A DNA stretch of 64,000 nt from Ophthalmolycus amberensis. Its lineage: Eukaryota > Chordata > Actinopteri > Perciformes > Zoarcidae. The notes under the pieces are model-generated. The model did no database searches, was not told the origin of the DNA, and saw nothing but the letters and a program-made list of their open reading frames with translations. Shown one piece after another: positions 36,501-50,981 of the stretch (positions are counted from its first letter, which is position 1; every line of letters starts with the position of its first letter). A program made the position numbers and the translations under genes. The DNA lies in the NCBI GenBank assembly GCA_024529925.1, contig JAFEUB010000965.1, forward strand, positions 747,001 to 811,000, written 5' to 3'.

Positions 36501-39500
36501 TGTGTGTGGCATTAATGCAAGAGAGTGGAGTTCAGAAGAATAGCAATCAAAGTGTGTATACAAAAGTGTGTTTTGTTTGTGTGTGTGTGGGAGAGGAGCC
36601 AAAAGCAAACAGCACAGTAAACACAAAAATCGTACTCTGAACTGATTTCACTCACATCTTTGGCAGTTTTCCTGGTCTTGATCTGATCTTAATCATAACA
36701 TGTCGTCACCTCTAGAGCGCTTCCTTGTTCTCTTCTCTGGTCGGATGCTGCTTCAGCTATAGAAGCGGATGATGAAGGAGAGCTCGGGAAACAAAATACA
36801 AAACATTTTATTCTCTAGATCTTTTGATTTCAACTCAAAACACATCCTCTGGCAAAGGCTCATTGAGTTTGGGCTTAACGCTGCGGCCTCATACTCTGAT
36901 TAAGAGATTTTCTTTAAAGTCTCCCACAGGGGGTCTGTGTCAGTGACATGATACGGGATCTGCTCACTATTACTACAGGGGCTTGGCTCGACTGCGTCTC
37001 CCCTGATCTTCTCCCTGTATACAAATGAAACTACGATGCAACATCAGTGCTGTCTGTAGAGGAAGTCCGCCGTCTACTGAGGGCTGAGGATGTTAAGTGA
37101 AGTGGCCTTTTAAGCCCACACACATTATTACCTCCACCAAACAGGGTTTCTCAATGAGGCTACTTGTGGTTTATGACGCACTTGTTGAAATGGTCAAAAG
37201 TTTCAAGAATCTATTCTTAATCCCAGACTGCAATTTAAGTCTCTATCATTGGCTGACAGGCTAGTCATATATAAATAATATTTTAGGCAATTTATCACTT
37301 TTCTGGTTTTATAATCACATATATTTCAAACATCTGAAAAATATGAATCCTCAGTATACAGCAGTCCGAACGCCTCAGATAATCTGAATCTTTTCTATTT
37401 TCATATAACAGGAGACACAAAGTGATTCTAACCAATGAGGGCAGATGTGTACGGCTTTGTATGGGATGGAGAGGGTTAATAAACAGGACAGATGGAGAGA
37501 ATGGAGAGGATACAGGCAAAGTTTTGTTGTACTATCTTCAAAGTCTTTATTATCACGCTGTATCTGACCAGAGGGCCCAGTTTAATGAAGCGGTTCATCT
37601 TGTTTTCTGTCACCCTCTGTTCACATCTCCCCAAATGACTCTCCTCCATTCCTTTTGCCGTCCTCCTCTATCTCTCTCTTCGTCTCTGTTCTCTGTGTCC
37701 TCCCTCTCCATTTGTGTTTATCTTTTCACTACTGTTTCATGTTTTGACGGCTCTTTTCGCTCTCCCTTCACCCTCGTCTCACCCCGCTTCCCATCTCTCT
37801 GTGTTCCCATCTCCCCCAGGTGGATTATCGCACGGAGGACGGTACAGCAAACGCAGGTTCAGATTATGAGTTTGCGGAGGGAACACTGCTGTTTAAACCA
37901 GGAGAGACCCTCAAAGGTAAAAGATAACAGTGATACAATACTTTCTGGCATATTTTCAAAAAACACATCCCTGGCACTTAGGCTTAAATAACGGAGGTCA
38001 TCTGCAGCACCTTTGGCAAACTGGCTTTGACAAAAACATGATTTTAAAGTTTCCTGTTGGAATGACTTTGCATAAAAAGCTGTAGCATGAACTGATCACA
38101 ACCAAAATCCACATCCTAAAATGAGAATTCTTTTCCCAGAGATCACAGTCGGCGTGATTGACGACGACATCTTCGAGGAGGACGAGTATTTCTACGTCCA
38201 CCTCAGTAACCCTCGAGTGGTCGGTTATCCTGAGATTGGCACCGCCCCGCTGGATGCCAGTGCCACCCCCAAAGCCGTGATGGGTGACAACCACACAGCA
38301 ACAGTGACCATCTACGATGACGATCACGCAGGTGACAGCGATCCCTAAACAATCAAACAGGAGTTGTCTGTCTGGACGTAACCACTAACACACAATACTT
38401 TATATTTTGTAACTCTCTTTCTTTGTCAGGAAGAGTTCGTGTTTATTTCTGTTTGTCTTTTACCTTCTGTGCAAGTTTAAAGATGAGAAACAAAGAAGTG
38501 TCTGCGCACCATGTGCTTAATGTTGAATCCATGTAGGTCTACTGCTTTGCGACATAGTCCCAGGATATCCTCAAAAGAGTTCCAGTCCCTCAGTGTCGGC
38601 ACTTTTGCAGGTACTTTGCGAACATCCAAAGAGAATTAAAGTGGGAGTGGGTGGTAATCTATTATCCATTACATTATATATATATGGTACACATTGGAGA
38701 ACAAGCTAGTGAGTGAGAGCGTAGGTGTTTATCAACCCCATCTTTCATGTCTTTCTAGCGTTTCTCCCCTGTGAAATAACGTACTTTCTTTCTTTCTTTC
38801 ACAGGCATCTTTACCTTTGAGAACGCCAGTCAGAAGGTGAGCGAGAGCGTGGGTGTGATGGAGTTGAAAGTGCTCAGGACTTCGGGGGCCCGAGGCCTGG
38901 TAGCCGTCCCCTACCGGACCGTGGACGCCACCGCCAAAGCAGGGGAGGACTACGAAGTCTCCGCTGGCAAGCTGGAATTTCAGAACGACGAGACCATGTA
39001 AGTGCAGACGTTTTGTCAATATTCGTTATTTAACCCAGTCACAAGTTCTCATCACTTACTTGGGGCACTTGACCAATGGCCCAGTATAACAAACCCACCC
39101 AGAATATTCCTCTTATTCATCAAAAAATATGTTTTTGTTGCATTAAAAGGTGACATTATTTGTGGAATGCCAAAGACACATCGCTCTTTCTCTGTTTCCG
39201 TTCTGTGTGATCGACTCCCGTTCAGAAATGGCTGTTTGGGTTAATTGAGTGTTAAAAATGGGTTCGTAGTATAAATAGCTCTACAAGGCAGATACCAGCG
39301 TAATTATGCCATTTTTCAAGGTAGGCTACTCTGCATTAAAATGCTTTCTCACATATACACGCACGTATATATACACACACACACATACACACACACACAC
39401 ACACACAATTGCTATTGTGTCCTTGGGGACATGCATTTTTAATATGCTGACGTCAGCGCTGTTAAATTGACCAATCCATAAAGCAGTTGGGAATGCAGTT

Positions 39501-39531
39501 TCCTCAGTGCCTCCTGGGGCCTGTGAAGCAA

Positions 39532-39572
<41 letters not shown>

Positions 39573-39900
39573 TTTTGTTCTTGTATCTGTACGAGGACCA
39601 TTTTGAAGAACGAGGACGTTCATGCATAGTGAGGACATTTCCGCTGGTTGCCACTTCCTCAAGGTGCTGTTTGACTGACAAGGTTAGGCGTAGGGTTAGG
39701 CTTGAACAGCAGTTAGTGCTCAAGTGTTATGACATGGGGATTGTCGACGTAGTTATGTCAATGAGCATCCTCATTCACTCAAGTGTAATGATGCACATGT
39801 GTGTGTGGTCCATCTAGGGGGCTCAAATTTTGGCAAGGCCATTCAAAAGCTGTTCATCTGTGAGTGAGAGAAAGACTGAGAAGATGGCGTGTGTGTGTCT

Positions 39901-39939
<39 letters not shown>

Positions 39940-42900
39940 AGACCAGATTTACAAATGAACAAGAGGCTTGCCAGCCGACACCAGCCGGCCTCTGCGTGTG
40001 AGCGCCACTACAAGGGCAGGGTGTGTTTGCATGTGTGTTTCTGTGAGAGGATGCACCGTCAATGACGCAATCACTGCTGATAAAGCTCTGTAGCAAGTGA
40101 GCTGTGGGGTGAGGAAGGGGTGAGAGAAGAGTGAGGGAGAACTAAAGAGGGCCAGGGGAGAGATGGAGGGATAAGAGAGATAGACTCTATGTCCTCTGTT
40201 GCTGTTGCTGGTGTGTTGCTGATGCCAATGGAGTTAAGATGCTGTTGGAGCATTTGCTACAAGAGGATTAGAGAGATCAGTGGGTGAAGTATTTTCTTTT
40301 CGAGATTGTAACTCTGCGGGTCAAGATTAAACAATAAAGCAACAATAAGCATCTTCCTCCATGGGTGTGCATTAACAGTGCAAGCCTTCATAAAGAGTCT
40401 GAGAATAATACTGACAGTTTTAAGAGGTCAAAGTCTCGTGTTTTGATTTGGACGAATCCACTTCTAGCTTGCAGTATTAATCTGAGCTACGAAGTATATA
40501 TTCTACAATAAACTTTTGTTACAAAATGGATTAAACTGATTTAAAATACTTCTTGAAAACAGGTAGAACTTGAAATGACCAATACACAAATTATTGAGCA
40601 TCTGCTTTTTACATGTTTTTTTATAGTTACTCCAGTGGGGCATTGCAGTTTTAGTTTTTTTTAAATGAAAAATCTCTTTATTTGGCATTATAGTTGTGTC
40701 TTGCTCTTTTTAAAGGCTTTTTGAGAAACTGTACAAACCAGAAGGACAAAAAGAGAAAGGGCTCGTGCAAACAGGATGTGCGCTCTCATAATGTCCGTCC
40801 CCGTCTTTATTTTTTCATGTCTTTTCTCTCTGCTACCCCTCTCTCTCTCTGTGTGCTTCCTCTCCTCTTTTCAACATTGTTCCCTTGAGCCCCTTGTCAA
40901 AAATGTCCCACGAATGTAACCCTGCCTTTATCCGCTGCACTCGTTTGTGTCTTCCTTCCCTCCATCTGCCCTTTTCTCTCTCTTCTCTGTCTTTGCCTCA
41001 TAACATGTCTTCTCTTGATTGACCTTGGATTTGCTCTGTATCATTATTTCTTTCTTTTTTTCTCTTTCTTGTTCCCGTCTCAGTTCCCGTCTCTTCCCCC
41101 AGCCCTCACATTCTGTCTGCTGTATTTTTAGATTTTCTTCCACGCTGGATGAGTTTTATCATCCCCCTCCTCTCCTCCTCCCTCGTTTCCTCCCTTTTTC
41201 ACCTTCTCCTCTACCCACACCTCCCTGTCATCTCATGTCTCTCCTCCCTCCCCTTTCACCCACTCCTGTTCACCCTTGATTCCTCTTCATTTGCATCTTC
41301 CTCCCCTCCGCCTCTCTCCTTTTTTATTTACACTGTCACTTATTCCTTGTTTTACGGGACTCGACGCCCTTGTCTTGCTCCACTGTCTCTTTCTCAGCTC
41401 CTCTCTTCTCTCCTCCGCCCTTATTTTATCCTTCTCCTCTCCCTCCATCCATCGCTGTCTGTCCCTTTAGTCAGAGAAAAGGGACTTACTGCCAAGGCAA
41501 TTTAGCTGGATCACAACCCAGACATAATTCACCCTCCATTCTCTCTTGTCCCTATTACACTATGTCTTCTTTCAAGCTGCGTCATAGTTTTGTTTACCCA
41601 TTTAAATGTTCTGCCTGGGGTGGATGAAGAATGGGTGAGCCAGGTGCTGCTTAAAATTCTCAGGGAAAACCTAAAAGGCATTGGAGCTGAACTGACAAGA
41701 GGAGAGGAGAGGAAAAGAGTGTCAAGAAGGAAGAGAAGAATTTCATGAACTCTAATTTATACAAACTAATGTGATTCCACGAAGAAAATTCCCTTTTCTC
41801 CTTCATCAGAGGTCAGAGGTCAGGTTTCAACTGAATGCTTCTTCTTCAGCAAGGTGGATGATTGCTGAAATATGTTTAAAGGGGCACCAAATTTAATGTC
41901 AGTTTACTTGTCATGAAGAGTACTAAGCCTGGGAAAACTAGAGTTGTTCTCATACCGATACTAGTATCTGCCTCCGATACACTCAGAATGTTGCGCCGTA
42001 CATCCGATCCGTACATCCTGCCTGATCGGTACTGCAAATGGTCAAACTAGTGTAACACACCTGTGGTTTAAAACTCCTGTCTACCCTATTTTTCCCCGTG
42101 ATAAGGCTACTTTGTGAACAACAAATCCATTTGTCAAGTCAGAAGACATGAACCCTGGGTTATGTCAGAGACTACACATGTATAACAGAAAGCCAGCTTT
42201 CATGCCATTTGAGAGATGTGAGCGTTTACCTGGGAAGATGTCACTAAAGACACTGCTCTGTTGAATTATTGGAAACGTAGGAACCATCATTTTTAGAGCT
42301 CTATCCATACTTGTGACTAAAAGTCTCGATATTTCATTCTTTGCGGCATTGACTTTGAAGATTATTTTTGAAAACCTCCTTGGGTCCCCAGCTTTGGAAG
42401 TGCGACATTAAATTGCTGGAGGCCCCGAGTTTCAAAGGGTACATCTCCGGCTTCTTGCCAACCAAGAGGCCACCCTGCCACCCGAATGATTGGCGAAATA
42501 GCAAAGATGGATAAGGCATGAATAGTAGCGGAAAGGCACTCCAGAGGAAATGTGTTTTCATAGTCACGGAGGGAAAAGGGAAAGAAACGTAGAGTGTAAG
42601 ATGGAAGGAGGAGAAGATAAAGAGGGATGTCTTCTTCGTTACTTAATAATGAACCGAGGACAGAAGTGATGGTGAAAGGCACTGAAAGAATGACGTGAAT
42701 ATGTAAGTGTGTTAATGTCAGAATATCCTCTCACTTGAGTGGAATGTATTTGGGGTTACTCAGTTGGAAGTCACACAAACACATACAGCACAGTAAATAT
42801 AAATGTATTCACTCTATGAACTCTGTTCAGCCAATGCTTCTTTTATCTCTCCTTCTCTTGTTCACCAATAATCTCTCCTGGTTGTTTCTTAGTCTCCATT

Positions 42901-42976
42901 TGTCTGCAGCTCTCTCTGCCTTCTTTCTCTCTGTCTTGTTCTTTTTGTTAAGAGGTCATGTGTGTGAGCCAAAGTT

Positions 42977-43013
<37 letters not shown>

Positions 43014-44849
43014 TGTCTGTGAGAGAGATATATATGCTCAGCAGGACCAGTTTATTCTTAGCCTTCCTCTGAACTGCAACTGAGCACAGAGTCACAGCCA
43101 AGACACAGACAACTGTGTGTGTGCATGACTGTGTGTGTGGTCCTCTCCTCTGGCTGCTCATTATAAATTTCAAACAGGTGTCGCCACCACACTGTGCCGA
43201 CGCCTGTTCAATTACTGCTTCGCCCTGTGTGTGTGTGTGTGAACTCACTTTACACAGCAAACCACCTCCAACATTCTTGAGTCCTAAAACTTTGCAACAT
43301 GTCACCTTGTCACCAATGAAGCTTTATTAAGCGTGTACTATGTTCCTAACAATTGCACTTCAGGAAACATCTTTCGTACTTTCTCACTACAATGCCAGCA
43401 ATTGAACGTTCCCTGAGCCCCGCCCCCTTTAGGTAGCGTTGCTACACCTGTCAATCTGTCCGCTCTGTTTTGTATGTTCTGTTTTGTTTTGGGTGGACAC
43501 CAGGTGGAGAAGCTGCTGCCTTAGTGGCATCTAATGGAGGTGCTAATAAAGAATAAAAAAGAATGTTCCCCAAATTCAATGAAGAGCAGGAGGGAGCCTG
43601 CAAACGTTAGCTTAAACTCTCATGCTGTGTTCACACTCCAAGTGACAAAGGCAACCAAACATCCAAGCATGGCCAGCTACATTGGTGGGGTAATCGCCAT
43701 TTAAGTGTTTCTCAAGCACTCAATGACGTAGTTCCGTCTGCTCTTTTCTTTTGATGGAACGATATGATTGGTCGACGCTTCACCATGTCATTGGAGCGCA
43801 GAAAAAAACGGAGCCCATCTTAATTTAAATTTGTAGCGCATCACACCCGTCGCGCAGACACGTGTCGGGTGTCAGTTTGTATCTTCATGTCACCGGCTTC
43901 CATTGAAGACGACTGTAGCCCGTCGCTGTGGCATTGGTGGTGTTGCTCTTGTTAGAGACCCATGTGCACCGCGACAACGTGGAGAAACCCAAAGCTTGAC
44001 AGACCTGCCGAGCCTAGCAACGTACGCTAAGCTACGATTGGACAATTGCAATTCTGGGGTGGGGTTTCTTGCGAATGGGCAATTTGGAGAAATCTCATCA
44101 CGCATCGCAGGCGACAACACAATTCAGCTGCCAGCCTTCTGCTCATCATTTAAAGGAGACATAATCTGTTATTGTTGTTTCCAATGGGATCATAGAACCC
44201 CCTGAAGTGCACCAGCCGAATTACCACTTAACAATATTGAGTTTTACAGTAATCCCAGCATCCTGCCATGTTGCGTTATGTGTTAATGAAGCCCAAACGC
44301 AACTTCTTATTGTTTTCGACAAAGCTGTCAGAAGAGCTGTGATCATTTTTTTCGCTGCTGGTGAAGGAGAAGTCTGCTTGTAAGTTTTAAACAACACGTT
44401 CTCCCTTTGGCGAGATGCTTCCTGGAATTAAGAGAAATACAAGGGCAAGTGAGAGTGTGAGCTTGTGTTTGTGTGAGTGAGTGTGGGTGGGTGGGTGTTT
44501 GCTTGTGTCGCAGCGCTTGTAACGTGTTTGATATTTGCAACCTGTTTCTCCGTCTGTCGCCAAAGCAGGGTGACTAACCTAAAGCTGTTCCCAAAATAAA
44601 ACATCCTTTGAACTCCAAATCTCCAAGAGCTGCGCGCTGGAAATGTGCGTCTAGTGTGTGTGTGTGTTAAAGAGTGTGTGTGCATTGAGGTGTGTGTCCT
44701 TTCTGCCCAAATGTATACAGATGCACTTGTGTAGAGTGTTGGCGCTTGCTGCTGCAGCTGCATGTGTGTGTGAGCAGTTTTTCTGTATTTCCTCACGGTC
44801 ATGTTTGTTGCTCAGCAAGTGTCATATCATCCCCTTCTCTTACCCCCCC

Positions 44850-44881
<32 letters not shown>

Positions 44882-47800
44882 TTAGCATCTTTAGCATTCT
44901 TCAGACAGTCAGCGTGCCCTTCCTGCTTATCATCTCAGTACTAAATAAACTCGTTATCACCATATTGAGATTAAACTGGTTCCAGACGGCAGTTTGGATT
45001 TTCTCTTTCAATGTCATCGTGTTACAAAGTCTAAGCACGTTTTGTTTGCCAGACCTAACTGAGCAGACACCAGAATAAAACGCTTTAAGTGCTGCGCGTC
45101 GTGGTACAATTAACCCAATCGTATGACGCCAGGAGCATGTGGTATGAGGTGGTTAGCGTGCTGCTTTGCATGACTCCCACATCACACGTTAAAGCTGTCA
45201 AACGCAGCGTGCAGTCTGGTTGGTTAGTATGCATGCTGCTTCTTGCTTATTTATAGGAGGTTGAGAGATGTATCTTTTAAAATGAGCGAGAACATTTTCG
45301 ACTTTTGCGAGTATGTTTGTCATCCTTCTGACACCCAGACCTGTAATACATTATCCATTTTGTTTTGCTTAAATCGAGGGTCCCATGCTATTTTTTGTTT
45401 TAATTAAATGACATGACATAAGGTATCATTATTATTACTGAGCCATCTAGTTTGACGCTTAAGTTGTACACTTTCAATTTCAGCATTTCTTCAACTATCT
45501 TAGACATCGATTAGTCCGTTTTATCACTCACTGAACATTCGATCATTAAACCTACTTTTCACTACAATTGTATGCAGTCCACACTGAAGCCAGTATAGAG
45601 AGTACAGTACAGACAGGACTATTTATGTGTTTAATACTAGGCACGTATACTGTATTTGCATTGCATTCTCTTATCTCTTCTCTTCTGTACAGCCAAACAT
45701 CCCTCCAGGTTCAAAGAGAAGCCTGCTAATGGGCAGATAAATAGGTTCAACTCCCCCCTCGGCCTGTGTTTCTCTGACTCCCTCCATTTCCCTCTTTCCC
45801 TCCGTGTTATTGAAGAACGTCAGAATTCCTCCGTCTTTTTAAGTACGACAGCGTTTTCTTTTTTTCTCCTGTCTCTGTTTGTTGCCTTAGCAACTTATGA
45901 TCCCTTCCATTGTGAGCACAACAAAAAGGAGCCAACAGAAAGTGACAGAAAAACATAGAAAGAAAGATTATGGGAGTAGAATAGCGAGCTTCGTTGTTTT
46001 TTGATTTGTCTTTCTGCTCTCGTGTGTCTGCACCGGGAGTTTAAATACGGAGAACCATGTGATTATGCTCCCCATTATCTCTCCCTTCCATTTTCTTTGT
46101 CACTGATTTTGTCTCTGACATTTGTTGTCAGGTTCTAAAGCAACTACCACTGTGTAGTGTGCGTTCATGTGTGAGATACACATCCGTTTGTTCTTTAATT
46201 AAAGGAAACTTTCTTTGGCCAGATGGATAATGAAGACTGGAGCGTTGAATCAGATTTGGGCATAGCCATTGTCTGCCTGACGGAGAGAAAGACTGAAGAG
46301 ATCAAAAAACGGGTTGAATGACAGAGTCAGAGAGCAACAATAAAGACGGAGAAGAGAGAAAAATAAAAATGGAGGCGAGATAGAGAGCACTCATGCTTTT
46401 ATCCTCCCTTTCCCTGCTCTTCTCTTTCCCGTTTCTCCTCCTCCATGCTTCTTGACTCTCTTATTCCCCCCTCTGCCCTCCCTCCTCTATCCCCTCTCTT
46501 TCTCTTTATCCTCTCTAATGTCAGAGCAGTCAAACTTAAGTAGCTTAAAAGTCAACATCTTTAATAACTTCAAAAGCTTTCTCCGTGTGTGTGCATCCGT
46601 TTCTCTCCGTGTGTGTATTGTGTTGAAACCGATGTGGCAACAGCCGTCTGTTGTTTGCCCGTTGATGTCTTTCGCTGTACTACAGTTATTAGACTGACAA
46701 GTGCTTCACACACACATCCACAGCGCTCCTCTAGCTTCCTCTAAACAGAATTTTAACCCATTTTTAAACCCGCCTCTGGGTCCTAGCTCTCTGTGTTTTG
46801 GTCTGTACAGCGCTGCCGTTCAACAGCAGGATAAGTCTATTGATTTGTGGGTCTAAGACAAAGCCAACAACCTGACAGTTAAAGTTGCAGTTCAGGACTT
46901 TACAGAAGTGGTTGAGACAGGTGAAAGGTAGGATGTTGCGGTGCTGAAATACAAAACAGCTTTCAGCTGAGGCAGCTCTGACATTGAAATGCCAAACCTG
47001 CAGCCTGTGTCCATGTCTGGCTGTCTGCTCTGTTGTGTCCTTTTTCCCCTCCATGCCTCCAGTCTCTTTGTTATACAATTCTGCCATTTACCATCCCTGT
47101 CACTCCCTGTTTCTGTTCCTCTCTCAGTCCATCTGTGTCTCCCGTTTGGTACTTCTTATCCCTTCATCTTCCCCTGGGGTTGTTTTTTTAAGCATTTGCA
47201 GTCCCAACAATTTTCTCTGCCAAGCATACAAACGCCCTATGGTCAGCGTCCAGCGCCCACACACACACACGCACACACTGACTCTTGCCAGCACGTCCCT
47301 GTGATCAACCCCCTGTGGCCTGCACACACCCTGTAATCACGGCTCAGAGACCTACCATGAGCTGCGGCAACAGGCTGCCCCTGCCCTTCCATGCCCGTGA
47401 TTAGAGCTTCAAAAGGGGGGACTGAGATACCCAACTATACACCCTTCCACTCCCTGCTCCACATCTGCCCCGGGCCTGCCCGCTCCAATGGCCCCCCCCC
47501 CTGGCACTGCCGTGACCACATTAAAGGCCTCGGGGCTGGGTTCACTGGCCAACAAAGCTGGGTTAGATGTTCCAGGGTGGTTCAGCTGGGATGCCACTTT
47601 CCATTTATTTATCTTTCTCAGCAGACTGAGTGGATTAACCACTGCCTGGATGTTATGGGATGGCCTCGGTGCATGGCATCCCTCTTATATATAATTAATC
47701 AAATTAATTATACAAAGTGTGGAGAGAGATTATTCCTATAAAGAAATGAGGCCCTGTTTGTAAAGACTGGGAGCCTATGTTTCACACCACTGCTCTTGTT

Positions 47801-49291
47801 TTTAAAAGACTAGGTTTCCCATAAAACCGCTGCATCCTCATGTTTCTTTTTCAAAAATGAAGAGGATAAATATGTGGGAAGTGTTTTCTAAATTAGTGCT
47901 TCACTCCTTCCACCATCTGCCATTGAAAGAGTGTGAAAGGTTAAGTTCTGTTTGTGCTGGGAGAATAGCGCCCCCTTTCTTCTCTGTGCCTCACAGCAAC
48001 CGGCACAACATGTGATGTGAGGTGTTTCAGAGGCTAATCATCTTATAAACAACTAAATCCTAAACTCTTACATTGAGTTGATGAATAGCTTATAAGATTC
48101 AAATTCTGCCGACCTTCTCTGTTAGTTCTTGACTTTCAATCAGTTGTATTCACAACGTGGAGAATTCTTGGAGAGTTAAATCTGTTTGTCTTTCTTTCGA
48201 CTTTTTTTTGCTTTTATCTTCTCTGCTGATTTACTGTATGCATGGCACAGCAATTACCACCATATACCGTCAGATTGGTTCGAGGGCTTTGTTCAATGAA
48301 ATTAGAGCAGTGGCCTCTGCTTTCGCAGGGTTGGACACTGCTTTAATGGCAGTATATAGTACTAATGAAGGGAAATGAGAATGCATCCTCAGACTGTGTG
48401 GGGTTGGCAGGGTTCACCAAACAAGAGACACACTTATATAGTTATACTCGTATTTTATATAACAAATAAGAGAAATATTCTGATTGCTAAAACTGGCAGT
48501 AGGTGTAGCAATCAGGTGCAATCAAAGGATAAGTGCTCGGATAACAGTTTTAGAACGGCTTTCTTTCCTGCTTGTAGGAGATGATAATAACAGTAGTCAA
48601 TCAATAGTGTGTAATTTACAGTGTGCTTATTCCGTATATATACTTTGGCTCTAAAATAACTGAAATAATCACACGGTGTTGCATTCAGGTTCTAAAGTAG
48701 ATTGCGTTACAGGGAAGTATTTTGAGCTGTATTGTATTTTGGCAGCAACCTTTAACTTCTGGTTATGATTCTATAGTCCACCCGAAGGCCTAGAAAGTGG
48801 CAACGACAACATCAGTCTGTTTGGGCCTAAAAGTTCAGTTGCTAGTTGGGGAACTACTGTCTCTTACTGCTCACACACCAGTTAGCCAGGACATTCACAA
48901 TAACTTTTTGAGATTCTTTCTATGTCATCTGTACTTTTGTGACCAGAGATCTGCTGCTATACGCTGGGACTCTCTGTTCCCTGAAAGCTCAGCACTGTGA
49001 AGACGGCTTGCCATTGGTTAACAACGTACATTTGCAGGTCAAACTTCACCTTATACCATCGGATTGACCTTCTGTCGTATTAGGTCAGTTATTTAGTTTC
49101 TCAGTCTCGCGGAAGACATAGATCTGTAACTCCAGCAGTCCAGTCGAGTCCCACCAGGGTCAAACTGCGACCTGTTTTGGGTCTCAGCCCATAGATTGAG
49201 AAACTCGACTCCGCCATAATGAATGCACGCTGCTGTAGAAGAGTGATGAGCCAGTTCCTGACTGCACTAGCTCAGGGTAATCTGGTATGAT

Positions 49292-49329
<38 letters not shown>

Positions 49330-50931
49330 ACACACACACACACTCGGCGATGTCAGTGTGATTAAATCACTAATAGCTTGCGGAGGAGACGATGTGACTC
49401 ACACAAGCTCTCCATCGCAACTCCCATCCCTCACCCTCCCTCTCACTACTCTTTCCAATGCAGTTCTTCTTCTCTCCATCTGACTTCATTAAACTCATTG
49501 TCTCTCTCATCTTGGTGTCCCCCCCTTTTGCCTCATTCTTTCCCTCTATCATCCCTCTTTCTCCCTTCGGCTCTCTTCATCTCCATCGTTATATTCTGCC
49601 CTGATCTGCCTCTCTTGCCTCAACACCTCTCACTCATCCTTCCTCTCCTTTATTAATCTCTCTTTGCCCTCCACCTCAGCTCCATCTATCTTTCCGCCCT
49701 GTCGTCTCCTCACTTTTATTCTCCCCATCGCAGATATCTTCTCTGTCTTCCTCTTCATTTTACAGGATGATATATCATCCCTCGCCATCTTATCGTCCAC
49801 CCATCCGTTCCTTCTCACCTCTTTTGCTGCATCGCTTCTTCTTGGTACTTCATCGTTTGCCCTCTATCTTAATCACTGTTCACTTCATCATTGTCCTCTT
49901 CCTTTCCTTTAAATTATCTTTTTTTCTGTATTGTGTGTGTGAATGTGTGTAACGTTAATAGCAGGTGAAGTTTGAACAATATGTATTGACAGGAGAAAAA
50001 TAAGGCTTAAGAAAGTCTGGTCTAAGCTTTTAAAAGGTCAGCACAGGCCAGACTTTAAACTAACAAACACACACACACATATTGTACACACACACACACG
50101 TCTCTGCTCTTATTAGGCAGTTATCAGTGTACTCCATGGCTCTCGATTATGTATTTCTTCAGCATGCCATAAACCCATTGCCAATATTTTGATTCAGTAA
50201 ATACAAACGGAGGAGAGAATGGGAGTTGAAGGGTGAACTCTAGAGAAATAATCATACCAACAAACAAACGAGAGATGCATTTAACAATGTCCTGTGTTCT
50301 GCTTTTGAGAGCGCAGAATAAAGAGACAGACCCAAGACAGCTAGTGAGGAGGAGGAGGAGGAGGAGGAGGAGGAGGAGGAGGAGGAGGAGGAGGAGGAGG
50401 AGGAGGAGGAGGAGGAAGAAAAGCCTTTTGACTTTACGGTTTTACTGTCTTTCTTTTAATTGTGTCATCTCCTCTTCTGCAATGGTTTAATAGCACCTGA
50501 TTTAAGAATTAGCGCCACCAACATGTGATACATTTGCACTATATTTGAGCTGAATTTGGATGGAAACTACTGGCCACATCCAACCGATTGTAGCCTTAGA
50601 CAAGACCCAAGCACTGTGTTATTGTGTCACTTTGCTAATTCTTAAAGAGCTGTTGTTATCAAGAAATAGCTGCTGTTACTTCTCCTAAAATCACAAGTTT
50701 CCTTGTTTTCATTTCTGTCAAACAGGAAACATCGCCCTAATTATAATTAATAAAAGTCCAGAATGCAGTTGGGAAATCACATGATCAAATATATTAACCT
50801 TTTATAATTCAGCTCTATTACAGTACCACTTGATGCACAGTAATATTTTTTTGTGGCTCATTCATATTACTCTAATTTCCCCTGATGGTCAATGATAAAA
50901 CCCTCTCACGACCTCCAGGAGAGAAACACAG

Positions 50932-50981
<50 letters not shown>

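Noticed and set aside
39683..39705. GTTAGG motifs considered as an interstitial telomere array
   Set aside because: Only two or three degenerate units, within a known type of dispersed repeat.
43903..44205. 100-codon open frame on the + strand
   Set aside because: No recognised domain; flanking sequence looks like old repeat.
45120..45190. GTGGTTAGCGTGCTGC-like text considered as a tRNA-derived SINE head
   Set aside because: No complete A and B boxes at the right spacing and no second copy in the window.
50233..50490. Poly-arginine open frame
   Set aside because: Produced by the GGA array.
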